From positions 1 to 64,000 of the forward strand of contig VXAU01002347.1 in assembly GCA_013399695.1 (NCBI GenBank): a stretch of 64,000 nucleotides of DNA, read 5' to 3'. Of this stretch, positions 55,816 to 64,000 are shown one piece after another (within the stretch, counting starts at the first letter, position 1; every line of letters starts with the position of its first letter). The stretch is from Formicarius rufipectus (Eukaryota > Chordata > Aves > Passeriformes > Formicariidae). The position numbers and the translations under genes were made by a program. The notes under the pieces were generated by a model. It was not told the origin of the DNA. It saw nothing but the letters and a program-made list of their open reading frames with translations, and did not search any database.

Positions 55816-56761
55816 ATGTACCATCCTGCTGGATCACTGGACCTGCACTGGTCTCAGGACTCCCTCCTGCTTAACCCAAACATCACTGGCACAAACAAAG
55901 TGTGGCCATGACACACTAAATGAGACATGAAATCCTCATGTTTAATACATGATGTTAATACTGGACAGCAGTTTTCTGAATCCCCTGCAGACACTCCCTC
56001 TCCTTTCAGGCTGGAATATTCAGAGCCCTCCACCACTGGAGCTTTTAAACCACCTCCTCAACCACGGCACGACTCTCCAGGCTGCCTTTTTGAAAGCTGG
56101 TGCCTCAGAGTTATTTTCCACTGCTGATTATGCATTCAGTGCCAGCAGCACATAAAGCTCTAAAGCTCATCATTGTCAGTAAGAGTCTCATGCATGTAAA
56201 CAAGGACTGAACTCGCCTGTTATTTAAGAACACAGCTCAAGTCTGTTTTTTTGATCCAAGCCCATGCTGCTCTTACAATTTCTGAAGGTTAAGACAAGTC
56301 TGTTCTTTAAAGGAGAAAAAAAAAAGGTGACAGGCACAAAATCAAATTCTGATTGCAGCCGGGCCTCCAAATCAGCAGTTCAATTTAGCTGTTATTTTGT
56401 AAATGCCCACACGTGCCACGGTACCCAGGAAGGTCCTTGCCTAGGAAATAACAGGGCATTTTCAAAGGGAAATACTCAAGTGAAAAAGATTACAAAAACA
56501 CCCACCCAAACAAAGAAAACAAACCCCACGTGTAACAGCCTGACATTGCTGCTGCTGCCACTGCCTTCCCCCTTTCTTTTGAGCTGAAACCTCATCTGAG
56601 CCTCACACAGATCAGTAAAATGTGAGATTTGCTTATAAGAAAACCAGGATTAATAAACAACTCAGGAAGGACAAACCCGGCTGTCCTTGACCCTCCCTGG
56701 CAGCTCATCCATGGCAGCTGCTGACCTAAGGCACCAGAGATTTGGTGAAACTCTCAGCAGG
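55816..56761. other. Unique non-coding stretch
   Basis: No gene or mobile element recognised; AT-rich around 56160-56400. Confidence 0.45.
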
Positions 56762-56766
56762 TTATC
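56762..56766 (+). repeat. Imperfect target-site duplication of LTR B3 (left)
   Basis: TTATC here faces TCATC at 57517-57521 on the other side: four of five bases agree. Confidence 0.6.
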
Positions 56767-57516
56767 TGTGCTGGTTTGAAGGGGAACCAGCGGGAGAAAT
56801 GAATCCAACTCAGTAAGAGAAGACAAGTCAGAGTTACAATTTAATAAAAAAAGATCACAATAAATACAATGATACAGAATAAAACTGGTTTTTACCCACA
56901 AAACCAGGTGTACAACCCAGCCCCCTGGGCAGGAACAGGATGGTGCTCATGGGCCCCTGTGCTGAGCCCCACGTGGGCCCCCTGAGGGCAGAGGGAAAGG
57001 AAAGGAAACCTGTTGGTGAGGGTGATGGGCACAGCCTGGGCCAGAGTGGCAGTGCAGTCCTGGGGAGGGGCTGCTCCTCCTCTGCATCCCACGAGTGGCA
57101 CCACGAGTCCCAAAGCCCAGGATGATCTGTGCTCAGGCTCCGTGGGAATGCCCAGCACCTCCCCCGGGGTGGGGAGTTCCACAGTGGGGGATTCACTCCG
57201 TGAGTCCTGGGCTATTCTGGGGATCCCTGATGTCCCCTGAGCAGAGATGAGCCCTCAGGTGGGGGGGAAGGTGCTGGTGCCTCCCCAGAGGGCAGTTGTG
57301 CCAGCTGGGTCACTGGTGTGCAGACAGGAACACTGCCCTGTCCCACAGGGCTCTTTAGGGCCCCCTGTGCCCTGAGGGGTCAGGTGTGCCCTGGGCAGCT
57401 GCTGCCAACACTCCATCACTGGCAGTCCCTCAGGAATGGCACAGAGGGGGTGGAACACACAGTGCTGGTCACACCCCCCCAGTGACAAACTGGTCCTGGC
57501 CCCTGGAACTGGGACA
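56767..57516 (-). mobile_element. Solo ERV LTR, family B, copy B3 (complete)
   Basis: 750 bp. On the plus strand it runs from TGTGCTGGTTTGAAG to CTGGAACTGGGACA. It aligns with B1 over the first half and with B2 and the 46520 fragment over the second. There is no adjoining internal sequence. On the tentative minus orientation an ATTAAA motif lies about 85 bp from the end. Confidence 0.9.
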
Positions 57517-57521
57517 TCATC

Positions 57522-59666
57522 AAAAGCAATTCCCACTGCTCAAGAGCACTGGAGCACTCACTCAAACCACAGGTACAGGGAGATGAGGCCTCGTGTTTGT
57601 GTCCAGATGTGCACCTCTGTGCCATGCAGATGTGCCTCAGCTGTCTCCAGTGGAGCATCTAAAGGTGGCCATGGCACACCAATATGCCAGATGGACCTTG
57701 CAGAGCTCCAAGGATGCCCAATCCTCCAGAGAAAACGTTCCCTAGCATTTTATACACACAAAACAAAGTTCCAGGCCTGGCTTGTGGTTTCAGAGGGTTT
57801 GAGGTGAAGGGTCTGGGAGGGCACTGCATTTCTCCTCCTTTCCCCATCAGCACCACAGTGGAAGGCACGGGAGGGACCAGCACCAGGAACACACTGCAGG
57901 GTGGGCAAACCCACACCCGAGGCAGGAATTCCTGCCCCAGCTTTAAGGAGTGGGAGTTGCAAAACGTTTGCTGTGCCTGTTTCACACATAAAGGATGGAA
58001 GAAACCAGCCCCAGATGATCCCAAATGATCCCCACGCTGGGAGACACAGCCAAAGGACTGACTGCAGGTTTCAGCCCCAGCGTGTGTTCCATCGGGGCCT
58101 GTTGTATTTCACTGGCACTTGCAGAGTGGGTCAGGCTCTCTGAAGCTTCCAATGTGGGAAGACAAACATTTTCTTTTCTCTCAGCTCCAAATACAATGAC
58201 CAAGTGCAGCTCATGCAAAACTCAAGAGTTTCAGGTGGCTGTGAGAAGGATTCCAGCAGCAGAGCTGAGAACACCCGAACACACTACTCAGGAATGTAGT
58301 ATGGAATGACTGTTCAAATTTAAGGGTCAAATTACAGGTGGATGAAGATGTCTTGGCTTTCCATGGCAAGATTTTGGGGGAGGAGGGCGGGTTACAGGGA
58401 GAGAATTTACTGGAAGCCTCTCCCATGTCCAGTGGAGCCAATTCCAGGTGGTCCCAGGATGGTCCCACCACGGGCCAAGGCCAAGCCCAGCAGGGCAGTG
58501 GGAGCACCCCTGGGATAATTTACTTAAAACAGAGGCAGAAGTTTTTGCTCAGGAGCAATGGCATTTAGGATTGAGGAGTGAGAATGTGGGAAAGGAGCAG
58601 CCCCCAAGGGCGGTGCAGGAGGAGGGACAGGACCTGCTCCGTGTTGAGGTTCTCCTGCAGCCCGTGGTGACCCCCGTGGTGAGGCAGCTGTGATACATAA
58701 TTTAAACAGACTGACTAAATTATTAAATCAGATGGAATCCAAGATAAAGCTTGTTATTACCTTAATAACTATTTTATGCTTCCGTAGCAGGTCTCAGCAC
58801 CTCACAGCTGTGTCAAAGCCATGAGTCCCTCAGTCTTGCAGCACTGATGAAATGGCTTTCCAGCTAATATATTCACAGGGGAGGTGCCTGTAGGGCTTAA
58901 AAAAAGAAAAAAAAAATTAAAAGGGAATAATAAAAAAAAAGGGGTCAGAAAAAAGGTCACCCCCATCTTTTCAGCATTAATCCAGGACTTAGGAGAAACG
59001 ACTCGATGGTGGAGGTCAGCAGCAGATGTGTTCAGATGAACTGAAAGCAAACTTCCCAGTGTAGCACTAATTACAGCAGCATGTGAACAGCTAATAAAAA
59101 CAGGGTGGGGGGTATGTCTTTGTAATAAAATATCTTCATGCCATGATTAGGAGTCTACTCAGCAACTGCAGAGACATTGCTTGGCCCCAGCAGAGCTGCT
59201 GACATTCCTTCACCAGCTCCTTCTGCCTGGCAAAGAGACCAGCAGGAAAAGGATGTTTAAATTAAAATACCTGGGGAGGCAATGCAAAGAAATAAGAAAA
59301 TCTGATTTATTTTGTATTTGCTGAGTGGTTCCTCAGAGCCACGAAGGCTGGTAAACCTTAAACCACAAAGTTTGAGCGCCTTAGTGGTTGGTTTTTCCTA
59401 CATAAAATGTAGTTCTGAGTCCACTTTCCCACAGCAGTGCCTGGTCTTGGAGTTCAGGGTAAATTAAGCATTTCTTTGACTCTGGATGTGCTTGAGTATA
59501 TCTTAAATATCAGGCACGTGTTCAAGTATGTCCTTAAATATCAGGCACAAGCTAAAGAAACTGAGTAGATCCCTCCTAAAGAAGGGAAGGCGCCAAAAAT
59601 CAAATGAATCAGTAAAAGCACCAAAATTGCCACGAGCCCATCTGTCACATCCTGCAGGAGCTTGGA
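57522..59666. other. Unique non-coding stretch
   Basis: No recognised gene. Contains A runs at 58900-58942. 58690-58790 is AT-rich with TAATTTAAAC and ATTATTAAATC motifs. Confidence 0.45.
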
Positions 59667-59876
59667 TGGTCTGTTCTGGCTTCAAGGCAAACCCACAGGA
59701 GAATTGAACCCAACTCAGAATGGGATTGCAAGGCAGAATACCAAGTTAATAAAAAGATCAGAATAAATACACTGATACAGAAGGAAAATTCATTTGACCC
59801 CCAAAAGCAGCTGTGCAGCCCAGCCCAGTGGGGCACAAGCAGGATGGAGCTCACCAACCCCTGTGCTGAGCACCAC

Positions 59877-60212
59877 NNNNNNNNNNNNNNNNNNNNNNNN
59901 NNNNNNNNNNNNNNNNNNNNNNNNNNNNNNNNNNNNNNNNNNNNNNNNNNNNNNNNNNNNNNNNNNNNNNNNNNNNNNNNNNNNNNNNNNNNNNNNNNNN
60001 NNNNNNNNNNNNNNNNNNNNNNNNNNNNNNNNNNNNNNNNNNNNNNNNNNNNNNNNNNNNNNNNNNNNNNNNNNNNNNNNNNNNNNNNNNNNNNNNNNNN
60101 NNNNNNNNNNNNNNNNNNNNNNNNNNNNNNNNNNNNNNNNNNNNNNNNNNNNNNNNNNNNNNNNNNNNNNNNNNNNNNNNNNNNNNNNNNNNNNNNNNNN
60201 NNNNNNNNNNNN
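59877..60212. other. Assembly gap (336 N)
   Basis: Run of N within LTR B4. Any open frame crossing it is meaningless. Confidence 1.
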
Positions 60213-60415
60213 AAGGAATTCTTTGCAGAGAGAGTGCCCAGGCATTGGAATGTGCTGCCCAGAGAGGGGGGGATTCACCTCCCTGGAGGGTTTCAAACTG
60301 AGCTTGGCCGTGGCACTGAGTGCCATGATCTGGGGAAGGGACTGGAGTTGGGTCAGGGGTTGGACTCGATGATCTCAGAGGTCTTTTCCAACCCAATCCA
60401 TTCTATGATTCTATG
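60213..60415 (+). mobile_element. CR1 LINE 3' end inserted in LTR B4
   Basis: Shows AAGGAATTCTTTGCAGAGAG, GGAATGTGCTGCCCAGAGAG, TTGGACTCGATGATCTCAG and GTCTTTTCCAACCCAATCC, ending in two ATTCTATG octamers. LTR sequence resumes in the next base. The 5' side disappears into the gap. The subfamily differs from the GGCTGCCCCATCC type. Confidence 0.9.
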
Positions 60416-60839
60416 AATACACAGTCCTGGTCAGAGCCACAGTGACAAACTGGGCCTGGTTATGATAACCAGGACATGTTCTTCCAAGAGCTCTTACCAG
60501 TGCAGGTGCTGTTCCTCCCTGTTCCCCCCAGCTGGACACACTCCCCCTCCTTCCTGGATTTCTCCAGAGTGGGATCATCACCCTCAGCAGCAGGTGCTGC
60601 CCTGTGGACAATGTAAACATTCCTGCCCTCAACCCCAACCCCCTTCATGGGTTTTCTCCACAGAACTTTCTGTGCTGGTGTCTCGGGGCACAGGGAGGGT
60701 CTTGTCCTCTGCTCCTGGACGAGCCCCAAGTTTGTGATTCTGTAGGGATCTGATGCTCCATTTCCCTGCAAAAGCACATCAATTTTCTCAAGAAAGCCGA
60801 AGCCTTCTGGCTCTTGGATCAATTTATCATCCCCTCATA

Positions 60840-61080
60840 GAGAATGCATTAAAAATATGACATTTTAAATTGCAACGTGATTCAAATTCTCCAGATTTCA
60901 GGGCTGTTTATGGTACCCTGCATTGTAAAACATCATGTTGCGAAGTTTCATTGTAGATGTCGATGGGTATTTTAATAAAGCATGGAATTTAATGAAGCAT
61001 TTACCCTCTTTTTCCATGAAGGAGTAATTGAAATGTTAATTCAAATTGGATTGGACAGATCCAAAAGCTGAGTAATTGAA
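60840..61080. promoter_or_regulatory. Candidate conserved enhancer-like island
   Basis: Contains AATGCATTAAAAATATGAC, TTTTAATAAAGCATGG, GAATTTAATGAAGC, GAGTAATTGAAATG, GTTAATTCAAATTG and GAGTAATTGAATG. The repeated TAATTG/TTAAT cores lie in otherwise complex sequence. Inference from composition. Confidence 0.27.
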
Positions 61081-62039
61081 TGTAAACAAAAGGAGGAGGA
61101 GGAGGAGGACGATGCCAAGCTGACATCTTCTGCAGAAACAAGGGAATGGGGATTATCTTTCCTGTCCCTTAATTTTTTCCTAAGGGATCTGGAAGATTGA
61201 GAGAGAATCATATTAAGAAAACTGACAAATTTAAGCTATTTTGGGAAACAAGAAAGGCAAACAGAAATGGGAAAAATAGGGAGAGGGAACAAAACAAAAA
61301 GGCCTAATTTGGACACATCTGAGGTTGTGGCAACATCTTACGTAACACAGAGAGTGAGAAGTGATCGAAACCACGTATTCTGAACAAAGGAGAAAACAGG
61401 GAAGACAGTGATGGAGACCCACTTAAGAGACAGCTGGAAAAACATGGTCCACACAGCAGAGGAACTGCTCTGGCAGGAATTCTTTCCTCCAAGAATCCTC
61501 CTGGAGGGACTTTCCAGGAGCACCTGCAGAAGAATTCCAGTTAAGGAGGAGACGGGAACACATGGCAGGTGGGTAAGAGGAAATGCTAAAGGGGATCAGA
61601 CACTGAAGTGCCTTCTTAAAAGGGGCCTCAAGGAGCAAAATACCTGCAGCCAGGAGGGAAGGATTAGTTTCCATCACCCTACATATATATCTCTCTATAT
61701 ATAATTATGTTTTACATTAACCAACAGCTGAACTTCCCTTAGTCCTTGATCCCAGCACCAAGTGGGGGCTATTCCAAACTGTGATCCCAAAAGTGATCCC
61801 ATGGGATACACGAGCTGAGTCTCTGAGAGAACGAGGAGTGGCTCAGCACGGGCAGCTGAACTGTGGCATTATCAGAGAAGAGGGGGAAATGAGCAGAGAT
61901 TAATGGAGTGAACAGCCATAAAACTTCCCTGAAAGTCTTCTCAAGGAGTGCTGGAAGCTTAAACGAGGCTTGTGAAGAAGTGGATAGTCCTTTTGATCAC
62001 AGCTGGGCTTGCTTGCATAATAAATCTGCTTTCCATCCA

Positions 62040-62290
62040 CAAATTATGGCTTCATATTAAATAATTTGAAGCTGGAAATTCAAACTTCTCCCCCTATTTC
62101 TGTGTATGTAACTGGCATCTCCATCAACTAATGTAATTGCATATTTTCAGGAACGTTATAAATCACTCTCCCCTCTCACTGCAGTTTTCAGAAGTATCAT
62201 TTTGTGCTCCTGATTTGTGAAGCTGACACGTTATTAGCATCATACATTACGTCTAAGACAATTGGAGGAAATAGAATTGATAAAACAGAA
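62040..62290. promoter_or_regulatory. Candidate conserved enhancer-like island
   Basis: Contains ATATTAAATAATTTG, CAACTAATGTAATTGCATA, ATTATTAGCATCATAC-like and TCATTTTGTGCTCC motifs in non-repetitive AT-rich sequence. Call based on motif density only. Confidence 0.22.
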
Positions 62291-62573
62291 ATAGAAAGCA
62301 TCCAGAAGTGGAAAACCAAACAAACAAACCAATAACATACTCTGAAACATTCATCAAAGCACATTAGCAATAAATTTTAATCAGCAGGATGTCACTTCCC
62401 ATTGAGTGAAAGCAGAGAGGCTGTGCTGTTCCCACTCACTGACAAAACATAACCAGCATTGCAGGAAAATTGGTCACCAGTGCAACTCGCAGCTGAGATC
62501 AGAGGAAAGCAACAGGATGAAATAAAACTGAAGTGGGGAATATCAGTGCAGAGGAAGGTGGAAGAAGTGATTG

Positions 62574-63250
62574 TGTTATAAGTGACTGCGATTAATTGGA
62601 GAAGCCAACTAATATTTATAAAAGAAATTAATTTTATTAGCAAGCGATAACAGAGCAAATGGTACCAGACAGCTTGAGGAGGCTCAGCTCTGTCAAAAGC
62701 GTACACCATACTGGGGCAAAGTCTGGGGTTTTATACAGTTTCTTGTCTCAGGTGTTTCTCTGCGTTGTGTCATGTTTCTGCTGATAATTAACAGCTGACT
62801 GCAGTTTGCTTTTTGTTGATTTGTCTTTACCGAGATGGACGTCTTTCTTCAAGTGCTAATTGCCAGGATGGGAGACTTCGCTTCTTGCTGCTTTTAGATA
62901 AGAGATATCTTTCTTTAACATGTAAATCTCTTGCTCTTAATTGCTTTTAGGTAGTAGATGTCTTCTTCATATGTAAATTACTTGACTGTGGAGTTCCCTT
63001 ACTAGAGTTTAGGTGGGAGATATCTTTCCTCATATGTAAAGTTTCATTCAGCTGGGTACTCAGGGCTACAGATAAGAAGAGGTTTATTTACATTCCTGTG
63101 GTCTGTTAGATTAGAGGTGAGAACCCACCTCGGAAACAAAGAAGCCCCTGTCTTTTATTTTGGTTAAAACCGTTTCTACAAAACAAAGTTAATTCAGTGC
63201 TTACAATGTTGAATATTTTATGAACAAAGTTTACCTGTTCTATTACAATT
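62574..63250 (-). mobile_element. Putative ERV LTR, group D (single copy, right boundary uncertain)
   Basis: On the minus strand the element ends ...CACTTATAACA at 62574. An AATAAA lies at 62638-62633 and a good TATA box (CTGTATAAAACCCC) at about 62737-62724. A segment at 62835-63050 repeats an AGATATCTTTC...CATATGTAAA motif about four times, as U3 enhancers do. TATA and poly(A) signal are ~95 bp apart, as in an LTR R region. No matching target-site duplication was found, so the U3 start is a guess and the call could be wrong. Confidence 0.5.
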
Positions 63251-64000
63251 GCACTGAGAAGGTCCAGCTGCCAAAGAGGTATCAAAGGCCTGGAGGGATG
63301 ACCCATCCCTACCGAGTCAGTGGAATTTTTTGCAGCAGCCAAAGGCTCCTGATGTGTCCCTGAGTGATGTTTAAGGAGCTGAGGGTGCACTTGGTAGCTC
63401 GTTTGCCTTTGCAAGGCTCCCTGCAAAGTTGCAGTGACCCAGGAGAAGTGAAACACCTCCAGGACTTCCCCAGGTCAGTGTCAACCTTCCCACCTTGGGC
63501 TCCTCCTGGAGTGCTCCTCCTTGGCTCACTCTGAAGTGAATGGCCCTTGCTTCCCAAAATCCCACTCTGAGAGGAGTCCGGATACAGCTGGATCCAGCCC
63601 TGCTGTCACACTTGCCTAAAAGAGCCAAGACGTGTCGTATAAATTTTGTGCAAGTTTTTTCCCACAGGATTAAGGATGGAAAACCAAATACACATATGAA
63701 TATAATAAATGATTCCTTTAAATTGATGATGATAATTATTAGACCAAGAGGTCTGAATCAGGATGATGTACTGCAGAGTGCAGGCAGCTCTAACTGGGAG
63801 TGCAGGGCACTACTGGCTGCAGCAATGACATTAAAGCCAGAAAAACAATGATGAAGCAGAGGTCGAGGTCCCTCTCCAACCCCCATGACCTGGGCAAACC
63901 TCTCTCAGCCCCAAGGAGTGCCCTCGAGGGGTGTTCCCACCCCAGGGAGGGATCTCCACACGCTCCAGGAGGGGGTGCCAGCAGATCCCCCTTTGGGAAG
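63251..64000. other. Unique non-coding stretch to window end
   Basis: No gene or mobile element recognised. The last 130 bp turns GC-rich with CCCCAGGGAGGG-type strings. Confidence 0.45.

Larger units (their letters stand above)
59672..60476 (-). mobile_element. ERV LTR, family B, copy B4, with CR1 insertion and assembly gap
   Basis: The plus-strand terminus TGTTCTGGCTTC at 59672 and the following 205 bp match B1 and B3. The opposite terminus (60416-60476, ending ATAACCAGGACA) matches the 5' ends of B2 and B3. Flanks TGGTC (59667-59671) and TGTTC (60477-60481) agree at four of five bases. Between the two LTR parts lie 336 Ns and a CR1 tail. The end carries a perfect 19-bp palindrome, CCTGGTTATCATAACCAGG. 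Confidence 0.87.
60482..62573. other. Unique non-coding stretch
   Basis: Includes two motif-dense AT-rich islands (below), an (AGG)n run at 61092-61109 and TA-rich sequence at 61680-61708. No gene recognised. Confidence 0.45.

Noticed and set aside
59790..60416. Open frames of 178-192 codons
   Set aside because: They cross the 336-N gap, and most of the translation is unknown residues.
1..64000. tRNA, rRNA, CRISPR array or bacterial operon
   Set aside because: No tRNA B-box with a foldable context, no rRNA sequence and no regularly spaced repeat-spacer array was seen. CR1 and ERV content shows vertebrate nuclear DNA.

Overview
The window looks like non-coding nuclear DNA from a bird, most likely a passerine. 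The main evidence is many 5'-truncated CR1 LINE copies that share only the 3' end and finish in an ATTCTGTG/ATTCTATG 8-mer, together with many endogenous retrovirus (ERV) LTRs. There are no SINEs and no L1. Introns, promoters and splice-joined coding exons could not be recognised with confidence on either strand. The long open frames lie in LTRs, CR1 tails, minisatellites with a period divisible by three, or the assembly gap. The segment is best read as intergenic DNA or a large intron.

Four LTR groups can be separated by aligning the window to itself. Family A has five copies of about 555 bp (1848-2402, 5314-5869, 18716-19276, 26595-27136, 32238-32796). It starts TGTTGG and makes 6-bp target-site duplications (TSDs), which fits class II ERVs. 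Three copies are solo LTRs with intact TSDs. The copy at 26595-27136 keeps a polypurine tract and a remnant of the env transmembrane tail. Family B (12427-12888, 13389-14089, 46520-46710, 56767-57516, 59672-60476) and family C (1-364, 35454-36139) make 5-bp TSDs, which fits ERVL-like elements, and both carry short hairpins at their termini. A single LTR-like element at about 62574-63250 (group D) has a TATA box, a poly(A) signal and repeated U3 motifs on the minus strand.

At least eighteen CR1 fragments from several subfamilies lie in both orientations. Two nestings give relative ages: a family A LTR split a CR1 at 5308-5875, and a CR1 sits inside a family B LTR at 60213-60415. Minisatellites lie at 2719, 8777, 21208, 23070, 27465, 28219 and 53927. 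The window has one single-base N (53) and one 336-bp gap (59877-60212).

The most unusual feature is a pair of 481-bp direct duplicates (36735-37215 and 42344-42824) with nine substitutions between them. They are not CR1 or any LTR seen here. Each holds a polypyrimidine-AG acceptor and a GTGAGT donor that could bound an exon of about 245 bp. Several AT-rich islands dense in homeodomain-type TAAT motifs, in the otherwise unique DNA, are candidates for conserved enhancers.
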